NCBI RefSeq assembly: GCF_963169125.1 | Contig: NC_084802.1 | Span: 36,354,607-36,418,606 of the forward strand | Origin: Humulus lupulus | Lineage: Eukaryota > Streptophyta > Magnoliopsida > Rosales > Cannabaceae | DNA: 64,000 nt | Direction of reading: 5' to 3' | Shown here: positions 39,701 to 54,650 of the stretch, one piece after another | How the letters are laid out: each line of letters opens with the position of its first letter | Position numbering within the stretch: the stretch's first letter is position 1 | The notes under the pieces: model-generated | What the model was told of the DNA's origin: nothing | Database searches by the model: none | Seen by the model: only the letters and a program-made list of their open reading frames with translations | Program-made: the position numbers and the translations under genes

Positions 39701-42700
39701 GTGCATTAACAATTCCCACTTCTTAATACCATATTTAAGATGTGCAATTATTTTGTATTTTTAATTCTAAAAAATTTCAATAATAATTGTAAACCACGTT
39801 GGCATAGCCGAAATTAGGGTTTGTATATTAATAAATTTTACACATCTAATTATAATTTTTGAAATTAGGGTTTAGATAGTTGGTTATTGTCTTTGAATAT
39901 GAAGAGGTGCATTTAATATTTAACGTATATTCAATATTTAATTATTCAAAGTAACTATTAAGGTAGGCCCTAATTATGCAAATGAATTAAATTTCCCAAT
40001 TCTCAATACCATATTTATAATCTTTGAAAGAAAAACCCAATGATTAACCCTAAATTGTTGTAGCCGAAATTAATGATAAAAAATATATTTTTATATAATA
40101 ATTAATTATTTACCAAATGCTAGGATATATATATTCTTTGAGTCTTTCAAATTGAAGAGGTGCACTAACAATTCCCACTTCTTAATACGATATTTAAGAT
40201 GTGCAATTATTTTGTATTTTTAATGCTAAAAAATTTCAATATTAATTGTAAACCACATTGGCATAGCCAAAATTAGGGTTTGTATATTAATAAATTTTAC
40301 ACATCTAATTATAAATTTTGAAATTAGGGTTTAGATAGTTGGTTATTGTATTTGAATATGAAGAGGTGCATTTAATATTTAACGTATATTCAATATTTAA
40401 TTGTTCAAACTAACTATTAGTGTAGGCCCTAATTATGCAAATGAATTAAATTTTCCAATTCTCAATACCATATTTATAATCAATGAAAAAAATACCCAAT
40501 AATTAACACTATATTGTTGTAGCCAAAATTAATGATAAAAAATATATTTTTATATAATAATTAATTATTTACCAAATACTAGGATATATATATTCTTTGA
40601 GTCTTTCAAATTGAAGAGGTGCATTAACAATTCCCACTTCTCAATACCATATTTAAGAAGTGCAATTATTTTGTATTTTTAATGCTAAAAAATTTCAATA
40701 TTAATTGTAAACCACATTGGCATAGCCGAAATTAGGGTTTGTATATTAATAAATTTTACACATCTAATTATAATTTTTGAAATTAGGGCTTAGATAGTAG
40801 GTTATTGTCTTTGAATATGAAGAGGTACATTTAATATTTAACGTATATTCAATATTTAATTGTTCAAACTAACTATTAGTGTAGGCCATAATTATGAAAT
40901 GAATTAAATTTTCCAATTCTCAATACCATATTTATAATATTTCAAAAAAAACACAATAATTAACCCTATATTGTTGTAGGCGAAATTAAAGATAAAAAAT
41001 ATATTTTTATATAATAATTAATTGTTTACCAAATGCTAGGATATATATATTCTTTGAGTCTTTCAAATTGAAGAGGTGCATTAAAAATTCCCACCTCTCA
41101 ATACCATATTTAAGATGTGCAATTATTTTGTATTTTTAATGCTAAAAAATTTCAATATTAATTGTAAACCACATTGGCATAGCCAAAATTAGGGTTTGTA
41201 TATTAATAAATTTTACACATCTAATTATAATTTTTGAAATTAGGGTTTAGATAGTTGGTTATTGTATTTGAATATGAAGAGGTGCATTTAATATTTAACG
41301 TATATTCAATATTTAATTGTTCAAACTAACTATTAGTGTAGGCCATAATTATGCCAATGAATTAAATTTTCCAATTCTCAATACCATATTTATAATCTTT
41401 GAAAAAAAAACCCAATAATTAACCCTATATTGTTGTAGCCTAAATTAATAATAAAAAATATATTTTTATAGAATAATTAATTATTTACCAAATGCTAGGA
41501 TATATATATAGTCTTTGAGTCTTTCACTTTGAAGATGTGCATTAACAATTCCCACTTCTCAATACCATATTTAAGATGTGCAATTATTTTGTATTTTTAA
41601 TGCTAAAAAATTTCAATATTAATTGTAAACCACAATTGGCATAGCCGAAATTAGGGTTTTTAATATTAATAAATTTTACACATCTAATTATAATTTTTGA
41701 AATTAGGGTTTAGATAGTAGGTTATTGTCTTTGAATATGAAGAGGTGCATTTAATATTTAACGTATATTCAATATTTAATTGTTCAAACTAACTATTAGT
41801 GTAGGCCATAATTATGAAATGAATTAAATTTTCCAATTCTCAATACCATATTTATAATATTTGAAAAAAAACACAATAATTAACCCTATATTGTTGTAGC
41901 CGAAATTAATAATAAAAAATATATTTTTATATAAAAATAAATTATTTGCCAAATGCTAGGATATATATAGTCTTTGAGTCTTTCAATTTGAAGAGTTGCA
42001 TTAACAATTCCCACTTCTCAATACCATATTTAAGATGTGCAATTATTTTGTATTTTTAATGCTAAAAAATTTCAATATTAATTGTAAACCACAATTGGCA
42101 AAGCCGAAATTAGGTTTTGTATATTAATAAATTTTACACACCTAATTATAATTTTTGAAATTAGGGTTTAGATAGTTGGTTATTATCTTTGAATATGAAG
42201 AGGTGCATTTAATATTTAATGTATATTCAATATTTAATTGTTCAAAATAACTATCAGTGTAGGCCATAATTATGCAATTAAATTAAATTTCCCAATTCTC
42301 AATACCATATTTATAATATTTGAAAAAAAAACACAATAATTAACCCTATATTGTTGTTGCCGAAATTAATGATAAAAAATATATTTTTATATAATAATTA
42401 AGTATTTTCCAAATTCTAGGATATATATAGTCTTTGAGTCTTTCAATTTGAAGATGTGCATTAACAATTCCCACTTCTCAATACCATATTTAAGATGTGC
42501 AATTATTTTGTATTTTTAATGATAAAAAAGTTCAATATTAATTGAAAACCACAATTGGCATAGCCGAAATTAGGGTTTTTAATATTAATAAATTTTACAC
42601 ATCTATTTATAATTTTTGAAATTAGGGTTTAGATAGTAGGTTATTGTCTTTGAATATGAAGAGGTGCATTTAATATTTAACGTATATTCAATATTTAATT

Positions 42701-45364
42701 GTTCAAACTAACTATTAGTGTAGGCCATAATTATAAAATGAATTAAATTTTCCAATTCTCAATACCATATTTATAATCTTTGAAAAAAAACACAATAATT
42801 AACCCTATATTGTTGTAGCCGAAATTAATAATAAAAAATATATTTTTATATAATAATTAATTATTTGCCAAATGCTTGGATATATATAGTCTTTGAGTCT
42901 TTCAATTTGAAGAGGTGCATTAACAATTCCTACTTCTCAATACCGTATTTAAGATTTGCAATTATTTTGTATTTTTAATGATAAAAAATTTCAATATTAA
43001 TTGTAAACCACAATTGGCAAAGCCGAAATTAGGGTTTGTATATTAATAAATTTTATACTTCTAATTATAATTTTTGAAATTAGGGTTTAGATAGTAGGTT
43101 TTTGTCTTTGAATATGAAGAGGTGCATTTAATATTTAACATATATTCAATATTTAATTGTTCAAGCTAACTATTAGTGTAGGCCCTAATTATGCAAATGA
43201 ATTAAATTTTCCAATTCTCAATACCATAATTATAATATTTGAAAAAAAAAACACAATAATTAACCCTATATTTTTGTAGCCGAAATTAATGATAAAAAAT
43301 ATATTTTTATATAATAATTAATTATTTACCAAATGCTAGGATATATATACAGTCTTTGAGTCTTTCACTTTGAAGATGTGCATTAACAATTCCCACTTCT
43401 CAATACCATATTTTAGATGTGCAATTATTTTGTATTTTTAATGCTAAAAAATTTCAATATTAATTGTAAACCACAATTGGCATAGCCGAAATTAGGGTTT
43501 GTATATTAATAAATTTTATACTGCTAATTATAATTTTTGAAATTAGGGTTTAGATAGTTGGTTATTGTCTTTGAATATGAAGAGGTGCATTTAATATTTA
43601 ACGTATATTCAATATTTAATTGTTCAAACTAACTATTAGTGTAGGCCATAATTATGCCAATGAATTAAATTTCCCAATTCTCAATACCATATTTATAATA
43701 TTTGAAAAAAAAAACACAATAATTAACCCTATATTGTTGTAGCCTAAATTAATAATAAAAAATATATTTTTATATAAAAATTAATTATATGCCAAATGCT
43801 AGGATATATATAGTCTTTGAGTCTTTCAATTTGAAGAGGTGCATTAACAATTCCCACTTCTCAATACCATATTTAAGATGTGCAATTATTTTGTATTTTT
43901 AATTCTAAAAAATTTCAATAATAATTGTAAACCACATTGGCATAGCCGAAATTAGGGTTTGTATATTAATAAATTTTACACATCTATCTATAATTTTTGA
44001 AATTAGGGTTTAGATAGTTGGTTATTGTCTTTGAATATGAAGAGGTGCATTTAATATTTAACGTATATTCAATATTTAATTATTCAAACTAACTATTAGT
44101 GTAGGCCATAATTATGCAAATGAATTAAATTTCCCAATTCTCAATACCATATTTATAATCTTTCAAAAAAAAACCCAATAATTTACCCTATATTGTTGTA
44201 GCCGAAATTAATGATAAAAAATATATTTTTATATAATAATTAATTATTTACCAAATGCTAGGATATATAAATTCTTTGAGTCTTTCAAATTTAAGAGGTT
44301 CATTAACAATTCCCACTTCTTAATACCATATTTAAGATGTGCAATTATTTTGTATTTTTAATGCTAAAAAATTTCAATATTAAATGTAAACCACATTGGC
44401 ATAGCCAAAATTAGGGTTTGTATATTATTAAATTTTACACATCTAATTATAATTTTTGAAATTAGGGTTTAGATAGTTTGTTATTGTATTTGAATATGTA
44501 GAGTTGCATTTAATATTTAACGTATATTCAATATTTAATTATTCAAACTAACTATTAGGGTAGGCCCTAATTATGCAAATGAATTAAATTTCCCAATTCT
44601 CAATACCATATTTATAATCTTTGAAAAAAAAACCCAATAATTAACCCTATATTGTTGTAGCCGAAATTAATGATAAAAAATATATTTTTATAGAATAATT
44701 AATTATTTACCAAATGCTAGGATATATATAGTCTTTGAGTCTTTCACTTTGAAGATGTGCATTAACAATTCCCACTTCTCAATACCATATTTAAGATGTG
44801 CAATTATTTTGTATTTTTAATGCTAAAAAATTTCAATATTAATTGTAAACCACATTGGCATAGCCAAAATTAGGGTTTGTATATTAATAAATTTTACACA
44901 TCTAATTATAATTTTTGAAATTAGGGTTTAGATAGTTGGTTATTGTATTTGAATATGAAGAGGTGCATTTAATATTTAACGTATATTCAATATTTAATAG
45001 TTCAATCAAACTATTAGTGTAGGCCCTAATTATGCAAATGAATTAAATTTTCCAATTCTCAATACCATATTTATAATATTTGAAAAAAAAACCCAATAAT
45101 TAACCCTATATTGTTGTAGCCTAAATTAATAATAAAAAATATATTTTTATATAATAATTAATTATTTGCCAAATGCTAGGATATATATAGTCTTTGAGTC
45201 TTTCAATTTGAAGAGGTGCATTAACAATTCCCACCGCTCAATACCATATTTAAGATGTGCAATTATTTTGTATTTTTAATGCTAAAAAATTTCAATATTA
45301 ATTGTAAACCACATTGGCATAGCCGAAATTAGGGTTTGTATATTAATAAATTTTACACACCTAA
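36720..45364. repeat. Mosaic section with short duplicated blocks
   Basis: Nineteen anchored monomers (36926-45193) without a dominant higher-order period. Visible internal links: about 36960-37545 and 38795-39380 share CTATCTTGTTGGAGCC / CTATCTTATTGGAGCC at offset 1835 (four monomers). About 37690-38200 repeats 30800-31310. About 41458-42866 repeats 1446-2854. About 43690-44490 repeats 31286-32086. The unit at 38640-38740 carries the T-interrupted A-tract and the one-base-short GCGAATGCTAGG of unit 14. The run 39220-41053 is five consecutive type A units, unusual for this window. There is no non-satellite sequence. Confidence 0.82.
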
Positions 45365-48300
45365 TTATAATTTTTGAAATTAGGGTTTAGATAGTTGGTT
45401 ATTGTCTTTGAATATGAAGAGGTGCATTTAATATTTAACGTATATTCAATATTTATTTGTTCAAACTAACTATTAGTGTAGGCCATAATTATGCAAATGA
45501 ATTAAATTTTCCAATTCTCAATACCATATTTATAATATTTGAAAAAAAAACACAATAATTAACCCTATATTGTTGTAGCCTAAATTAATAATAAAAAATA
45601 TATTTTTATATAATAATTAATTATTTGCCAAATGCTAGGATATATATAGTCTTTGAGTCTTTCAATTTGAAGAGGTGCATTAACAATTCCCACCTCTCAA
45701 TACCATATTTAAGATGTGCAATTATTTTGTATTTTTAATGCTAAAAAATTTCAATATTAATTGTAAACCACATTGGCATAGCCGAAATTAGGGTTTGTAT
45801 ATTAATAAATTTTACACATCTAATTATAATTTTTGAAATTAGGGTTTAGATAGTTGGTTATTGTTTTTGAATATGAAGAGGTGCATTTAATATTTAACGT
45901 ATATTCAATATTTAATAGTTCAAACTAACTATTAGTGTAGGCCCTAATTATGCAAATGAATTAAATTTTCCAATTCTCAATACCATATTTATAATATTTG
46001 AAAAAAAAACACAATAATTAACCCTATATTGTTGTAGCCTAAATTAATAATAAAAAATATATTTTTATATAATAATTAATTATTTGCCAAATGCTAGGAT
46101 ATATATAGTCTTTGAGTCTTTCAATTTGAAGAGGTGCATTAACAATTCCCACCTCTCAATACCATATTTAAGATGTGCAATTATTTTGTATTTTTAATGC
46201 TAAAAAATTTCAATATTAATTGTAAACCACATTGGCATAGCCGAAATTAGGGTTTGTATATTAATAAATTTTACACACCTAATTATAATTTTTGAAATTA
46301 GGGTTTAGATAGTTGGTTATTGTCTTTGAATATGAAGAGGTGCATTTAATATTTAACGTATATTCAATATTTAATTGTTCAAACTAACTATTAGTGTAGG
46401 CCATAATTATGCCAATGAATTAAATTTCCCAATTCTCAATACCATATTTAAAATATTTGAAAAAAAAAACACAATAATTAACCCTATATTGTTGTAGCCT
46501 AAATTAATAATAAAAAATATATTTTTATATAAAAATTAATTATTTGCCAAATGCTAGGATATATATAGTCTTTGAGTCTTTCACTTTGAAGATGTGCATT
46601 AACAATTCCCACTTCTCAATACCATATTTAAGATGTGCAATTATTTTGTATTTTTAATGCTAAAAAATTTCAATATTAATTGTAAACCACATTGGCATAG
46701 CCAAAATTAGGGTTTGTATATTAATAAATTTTATACTGCTAATTATAATTTTTGAAATTAGGGTTTAGATAGTAGGTTATTGTCTTTGAATATGAAGAGT
46801 GGCATTTAATATTTAACGTATATTCAATATTTAATTATTCAAACTAACTATTAGTGTAGGCCATAATTATGCAAATGAATTAAATTTCCCAATTCTCAAT
46901 TCCATATTTATAATCTTTGAAAAAAAACCCAATAATTAACCCTATATTGTTGTAGCCGAAATTAATGATAAAAAATATATTTTTATATAATAATTAATTA
47001 TGTACCAAATGCTAGGATATATATATTCTTTGAGTCTTTCAAATTGAAGAGGTGCATTAACAATTCCCACTTCTTAATACCATATTTAAGATGTGCAATT
47101 ATTTTGTATTTTTAATTCTAAAAAATTTCAATAATAATTGTAAACCACATTGGCATAGCCGAAATTAGGGTTTGTATATTAATAAATTTTACACATCTAA
47201 TTATTATTTTTGAAATTAGGGTTTAGATAGTTGGTTATTGTCTTTGAATATGAAGAGTTGCATTTAATATTTAACGTATATTCAATATTTAATTATTCAA
47301 ACTAACTATTAGGGTAGGCCCTAATTATGCAAATGAATTAAATTTCCCAATTCTCAATACCATATTTATAATCTTTGAAAAAAAAACCCAATAATTAACC
47401 CTATATTGTTGTAGCCGAAATTAATGATAAAAAATATATTTTTATAGAATAATTAATTATTTACCAAATGCTAGGATATATATAGTCTTTGAGTCTTTCA
47501 CTTTGAAGATGTGCATTAACAATTCCCACTTCTCAATACCATATTTAAGATGTGCAATTATTTTGTATTTTTAATGCTAAAAAATTTCAATATTAATTGT
47601 AAACCACATTGGCATAGCCGAAATTAGGGTTTGTATATTAATAAATTTTACACATCTAATTATAATTTTTGAAATTAGGGTTTAGATAGTTGGTTATTGT
47701 ATTTGAATATGAAGAGGTGCATTTAATATGTAACGTATATTCAATATTTAATAGTTCAAACTAACTATTAGTGTAGGCCCTAATTATGCAAATGAATTAA
47801 ATTTTCCAATTCTCAATACCATATTTATAATATTTGAAAAAAAAACCCAATAATTAACCCTATATTGTTGTAGCCTAAATTAATAATAAAAAATATATTT
47901 TTATATAATAATTAATTATTTGCCAAATGCTAGGATATATATAGTCTTTGAGTCTTTCAATTTGAAGAGGTGCATTAACAATTCCCACCTCTCAATACCA
48001 TATTTAAGATGTGCAATTATTTTGTATTTTTAATGCTAAAAAATTTCAATATTAATTGTAAACCACATTGGCATAGCCGAAATTAGGGTTTGTATATTAA
48101 TAAATTTTACACACCTAATTATAATTTTTGAAATTAGGGTTTAGATAGTTGGTTATTGTCTTTGAATATGAAGAGGTGCATTTAATATTTAACGTATATT
48201 CAATATTTATTTGTTCAAACTAACTATTAGTGTAGGCCATAATTATGCCAATGAATTAAATTTCCCAATTCTCAATACCATATTTAAAATATTTGAAAAA

Positions 48301-48579
48301 AAAAACACAATAATTAACCCTATATTGTTGTAGCCTAAATTAATAATAAAAAATATATTTTTATATAAAAATTAATTATTTGCCAAATGCTAGGATATAT
48401 ATAGTCTTTGAGTCTTTCACTTTGAAGATGTGCATTAACAATTCCCACTTCTCAATACCATATTTAAGATGTGCAATTATTTTGTATTTTTAATGCTAAA
48501 AAATTTCAATATTAATTGTAAACCACATTGGCATAGCCAAAATTAGGGTTTGTATATTAATAAATTTTACACATCTAAT
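45365..48579. repeat. 7-monomer higher-order block, copy 1 (3214 bp)
   Basis: Anchors 45652, 46111, 46571 and 47029 match 48866, 49325, 49785 and 50243 at offset 3214. Then 47488 and 47947 match 50703 and 51162 at 3215, because copy 2 has one more A in the tract at about 50590. Shared marks are TTTATTTGTTC (45452), CCCACCTCTC, AAGAGTGGCATT (46795), AATTCCATATT (46908) and TATTAGGGTAGGCC (47308). Copy 1 alone has TTGTTTTTGAATATG (45863) and AATATGTAACG (47728). Confidence 0.84.
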
Positions 48580-51370
48580 TATAATTTTTGAAATTAGGGT
48601 TTAGATAGTTGGTTATTGTCTTTGAATATGGAGAGGTGCATTTAATATTTAACGTATATTCAATATTTATTTGTTCAAACTAACTATTAGTGTAGGCCAT
48701 AATTATGCAAATGAATTAAATTTTCCAATTCTCAATACCATATTTATAATATTTGAAAAAAAAACACAATAATTAACCCTATATTGTTGTAGCCTAAATT
48801 AATAATAAAAAATATATTTTTATATAATAATTAATTATTTGCCAAATGCTAGGATATATATAGTCTTTGAGTCTTTCAATTTGAAGAGGTGCATTAACAA
48901 TTCCCACCTCTCAATACCATATTTAAGATGTGCAATTATTTTGTATTTTTAATGCTAAAAAATTTCAATATTAATTGTAAACCACATTGGCATAGCCGAA
49001 ATTAGGGTTTGTATATTAATAAATTTTACACATCTAATTATAATTTTTGAAATTAGGGTTTAGATAGTTGGTTATTGTCTTTGAATATGAAGAGGTGCAT
49101 TTAATATTTAACGTATATTCAATATTTAATAGTTCAAACTAACTATTAGTGTAGGCCCTAATTATGCAAATGAATTAAATTTTCCAATTCTCAATACCAT
49201 ATTTATAATATTTGAAAAAAAAACACAATAATTAACCCTATATTGTTGTAGCCTAAATTAATAATAAAAAATATATTTTTATATAATAATTAATTATTTG
49301 CCAAATGCTAGGATATATATAGTCTTTGAGTCTTTCAATTTGAAGAGGTGCATTAACAATTCCCACCTCTCAATACCATATTTAAGATGTGCAATTATTT
49401 TGTATTTTTAATGCTAAAAAATTTCAATATTAATTGTAAACCACATTGGCATAGCCGAAATTAGGGTTTGTATATTAATAAATTTTACACACCTAATTAT
49501 AATTTTTGAAATTAGGGTTTAGATAGTTGGTTATTGTCTTTGAATATGAAGAGGTGCATTTAATATTTAACGTATATTCAATATTTAATTGTTCAAACTA
49601 ACTATTAGTGTAGGCCATAATTATGCCAATGAATTAAATTTCCCAATTCTCAATACCATATTTAAAATATTTGAAAAAAAAAACACAATAATTAACCCTA
49701 TATTGTTGTAGCCTAAATTAATAATAAAAAATATATTTTTATATAAAAATTAATTATTTGCCAAATGCTAGGATATATATAGTCTTTGAGTCTTTCACTT
49801 TGAAGATGTGCATTAACAATTCCCACTTCTCAATACCATATTTAAGATGTGCAATTATTTTGTATTTTTAATGCTAAAAAATTTCAATATTAATTGTAAA
49901 CCACATTGGCATAGCCAAAATTAGGGTTTGTATATTAATAAATTTTATACTGCTAATTATAATTTTTGAAATTAGGGTTTAGATAGTAGGTTATTGTCTT
50001 TGAATATGAAGAGTGGCATTTAATATTTAACGTATATTCAATATTTAATTATTCAAACTAACTATTAGTGTAGGCCATAATTATGCAAAAGAATTAAATT
50101 TCCCAATTCTCAATTCCATATTTATAATCTTTGAAAAAAAACCCAATAATTAACCCTATATTGTTGTAGCCGAAATTAATGATAAAAAATATATTTTTAT
50201 ATAATAATTAATTATGTACCAAATGCTAGGATATATATATTCTTTGAGTCTTTCAAATTGAAGAGGTGCATTAACAATTCCCACTTCTTAATACCATATT
50301 TAAGATGTGCAATTATTTTGTATTTTTAATTCTAAAAAATTTCAATAATAATTGTAAACCACATTGGCATAGCCGAAATTAGGGTTTGTATATTAATAAA
50401 TTTTACACATCTAATTATTATTTTTGAAATTAGGGTTTAGATAGTTGGTTATTGTCTTTGAATATGAAGAGTTGCATTTAATATTTAACGTATATTCAAT
50501 ATTTAATTATTCAAACTAACTATTAGGGTAGGCCCTAATTATGCAAATGAATTAAATTTCCCAATTCTCAATACCATATTTATAATCTTTGAAAAAAAAA
50601 ACCCAATAATTAACCCTATATTGTTGTAGCCGAAATTAATGATAAAAAATATATTTTTATAGAATAATTAATTATTTACCAAATGCTAGGATATATATAG
50701 TCTTTGAGTCTTTCACTTTGAAGATGTGCATTAACAATTCCCACTTCTCAATACCATATTTAAGATGTGCAATTATTTTGTATTTTTAATGCTAAAAAAT
50801 TTCAATATTAATTGTAAACCACATTGGCATAGCCGAAATTAGGGTTTGTATATTAATAAATTTTACACATCTAATTATTATTTTTGAAATTAGGGTTTAG
50901 ATAGTTGGTTATTGTATTTGAATATGAAGAGGTGCATTTAATATTTAACGTATATTCAATATTTAATAGTTCAAACTAACTATTAGTGTAGGCCCTAATT
51001 ATGCAAATGAATTAAATTTTCCAATTCTCAATACCATATTTATAATATTTGAAAAAAAAACACAATAATTAACCCTATATTGTTGTAGCCTAAATTAATA
51101 ATAAAAAATATATTTTTATATAATAATTAATTATTTGCCAAATGCTAGGATATATATAGTCTTTGAGTCTTTCAATTTGAAGAGGTGCATTAACAATTCC
51201 CACCTCTCAATACCATATTTAAGATGTGCAATTATTTTGTATTTTTAATGCTAAAAAATTTCTATATTAATTGTAAACCACATTGGCATAGCCGAAATTA
51301 GGGTTTGTATATTAATAAATTTTACACACCTAATTATAATTTTTGAAATTAGGGTTTAGATAGTTGGTTA
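48580..51370. repeat. 7-monomer higher-order block, copy 2
   Basis: Follows copy 1 directly. Private differences are ATATGGAGAGG at 48628, GCAAAAGAATT at 50087, an extra A near 50590 and TTTCTATATTAATT at 51260. The match to copy 1 ends about 51370, where this copy has TATTGTATTTG with AATAGTTC and copy 1 has TATTGTCTTTG with TTATTTGTTC. The last 400 bp also form the beginning of the next, 8-monomer duplication. Confidence 0.82.
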
Positions 51371-54300
51371 TTGTATTTGAATATGAAGAGGTGCATTTAA
51401 TATTTAACGTATATTCAATATTTAATAGTTCAAACTAACTATTAGTGTAGGCCCTAATTATGCAAATGAATTAAATTTTCCAATTCTCAATACCATATTT
51501 ATAATATTTGAAAAAAAAACACAATAATTAACCCTATATTGTTGTAGCCTAAATTAATAATAAAAAATATATTTTTATATAAAAATTAATTATTTGCCAA
51601 ATGCTAGGATATATATAGTCTTTGAGTCTTTCACTTTGAAGATGTGCATTAACAATTCCCACCTCTCAATACCATATTTAAGATGTGCAATTATTTTGTA
51701 TTTTTAATGCTAAAAAATTTCAATATTAATTGTAAACCACATTGGCATAGCCGAAATTAGGGTTTGTATATTAATAAATTTTATACTGCTAATTATAATT
51801 TTTGAAATTAGGGTTTAGATAGTTGGTTATTGTCTTTGAATATGAAGAGGTGCATTTAATATTTAACGTATATTCAATATTTAATTATTCAAACTAACTA
51901 TTAGTGTAGGCCATAATTATGCAAATGAATTAAATTTCCCAATTCTCAATTCCATATTTATAATCTTTGAAAAAAAACCCAATAATTAACCCTATATTGT
52001 TGTAGCCGAAATTAATGATAAAAAATATATTTTTATATAATAATTAATTATGTACCAAATGCTAGGATATATATATTCTTTGAGTCTTTCAAATTGAAGA
52101 GGTGCATTAACAATTCCCACTTCTTAATACCATATTTAAGATGTGCAATTATTTTGTATTTTTAATTCTAAAAAATTTCAATAATAATTGTAAACCACAT
52201 TGGCATAGCCGAAATTAGGGTTTGTATATTAATAAATTTTACACATCTAATTATAATTTTTGAAATTAGGGTTTAGATAGTTTGTCATTGTATTTGAATA
52301 TGAAGAGGTGCATTTAATATTTAACGTATATTCAATATTTAATTGTTCAAACTAACTATTAGTGTAGGCTCTAATTATGCAAATGAATTAAATTTTCCAA
52401 TTCTCAGTACCATATTTATAATATTTGAAAAAAAAACACAATAATTAACCCTATATTGTTGTAGCCTAAATTAATAATAAAAAATATATTTTTATATAAT
52501 AATTAATTATTTGCGAAATGCTAGGATATATATAGTCTTTGAGTCTTTCAATTTGAAGAGGTGCATTAACAATTCCCACTTCTCCATACCATATTTAAGA
52601 TGTGCTATTATTTTGTATTTTTAATGCTAAAAAATTTCAATATTAATTGTAAACCACAATTGGCAAAGCCGAAATTAGGGTTTGTATATTAATAAATTTT
52701 ACACATCTAATTATAATTTTTGAAATTAGGGTTTAGATAGTTTGTCATTGTATTTGAATATGAAGAGGTGCATTTAATATTTAACGTATATTCAATATTT
52801 AATTGTTCAAACTAACTATTAGTGTAGGCTCTAATTATGCAAATGAATTAAATTTTCCAATTCTCAGTACCATATTTATAATATTTGAAAAAAAAACACA
52901 ATAATTAACCCTATATTGTTGTAGCCTAAATTAATAATAAAAAATATATTTTTATATAATAATTAATTATTTGCGAAATGCTAGGATATATATAGTCTTT
53001 GAGTCTTTCAATTTGAAGAGGTGCATTAACAATTCCCACTTCTCAATACCATATTTAAGATGTGCTATTATTTTGTATTTTTAATGCTAAAAAATTTCAA
53101 TATTAATTGTAAACCACAATTGGCAAAGCCGAAATTAGGGTTTGTATATTAATAAATTTTATACTTCTAATTATAATTTTTGAAATTAGGGTTTAGATAG
53201 TTGGTTATTGTCTTTGAATATGAAGAGGTGCATTTAATATTTAACGTATGTTCAATATTTAATTATTCAAACTAACTATTAGTGTAGGCCATAATTATGC
53301 AAATGAATTAAATTTCCCAATTCTCAATACCATATTTATAATCTTTGAAAATAAAACCCAATAATTTACCCTATATTGTTGTAGCCTAAATTAATGATAA
53401 AAAATATATTTTTATATAATAATTAATTATTTACCAAATGCTAGGATATATAAATTTTTTGAGTCTTTCAAATTGAAGAGGTTCATTAACAATTCCCACT
53501 TCTCAATACCATATTTAAGATGTGCAATTATTTTGTATTTTTAATGCTAAAAAATTTCAATATTAATTGTAAACCACATTGGCATAGCCGAAATTAGGGT
53601 TTGTATATTAATAAATTTTACACACCTAATTATAATTTTTGAAATTAGGGTTTAGATAGTTGGTTATTGTCTTTGAATATGAAGAGGTGCATTTAATATT
53701 TAACGTATATTCAATATTTAATTGTTCAAACTAACTATTAGTGTAGGCCATAATTATGCCAATGAATTAAATTTCCCAATTCTCAATACCATATTTAAAA
53801 TATTTGAAAAAAAAAACACAATAATTAACCCTATATTGTTGTAGCCTAAATTAATAATAAAAAATATATTTTTATATAAAAATTAATTATTTGCCAAATG
53901 CTAGGATATATATAGTCTTTGAGTCTTTCACTTTGAAGATGTGCATTAACAATTCCCACTTCTCAATACCATATTTAAGATGTGCAATTATTTTGTATTT
54001 TTAATTCTAAAAAATTTCAATATTAATTGTAAACCACATTGGCATAGCCAAAATTAGGGTTTGTATATTAATAAATTTTATACTGCTAATTATAATTTTT
54101 GAAATTAGGGTTTAGATAGTAGGTTATTGTCTTTGAATATGAAGAGTGGCATTTAATATTTAACGTATATTCAATATTTAATTGTTCAAACTAACTATTA
54201 GTGTAGGCCCTAATTATGCAAATGAATTAAATTTTCCAATTCTCAGCACCATATTTATAATCTTTGAAAAAAAAACACAATAATTAACCCTATATTGTTG

Positions 54301-54650
54301 TAGCCTAAATTAATAATAAAAAATATATTTTTATATAATAATTAATTATTTGCGAAATGCTAGGATATATATAGTCTTTGAGTCTTTCAATTTGAAGAGG
54401 TGCATTAACAATTCCCACTTCTCAATACCATATTTAAGATGTGCTATTATTTTGTATTTTTAATGCTAAAAAATTTCAATATTAATTGTAAACCACAATT
54501 GGCAAAGCCGAAATTAGGGTTTGTATATTAATAAATTTTATACTTCTAATTATAATTTTTGAAATTAGGGTTTAGATAGTTGGTTTTTGTCTTTGAATAT
54601 GAAGAGGTGCATTTAATATTTAACATATATTCAATATTTAATTGTTCAAG
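50975..54650. repeat. 8-monomer higher-order block, copy 1 (3675 bp)
   Basis: Anchors 51162, 51621, 52079, 52538, 52998, 53458, 53918 and 54377 all recur at +3675, with type order C B A C C A B C. Shared private marks: TTTCTATATT (51260), TAGTTTGTCATTG (52280 and 52740), TAGGCTCTAATT, CTCAGTACC, GAAAATAAAACCC (53347), AAATTTTTTGAG (53452) and CTCAGCACC (54242). Differences seen from copy 2: TCTCCATACC at 52582 here, and two substitutions in copy 2. Confidence 0.9.
52264..53180. repeat. Nested single-monomer tandem duplication (460 bp)
   Basis: Within the 8-monomer block, about 52264-52723 and 52724-53180 are near-identical successive monomers. Both carry TTTGTCATTG, TAGGCTCTAATT, CTCAGTACC, TGCGAAATGC, GATGTGCTATT and GGCAAAGCC. 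The second ends with TATACTTCTAATT in place of ACACATCTAATT. The same doublet is present in the second 8-monomer copy (55939-56855), so the single-monomer event came first. Confidence 0.85.
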
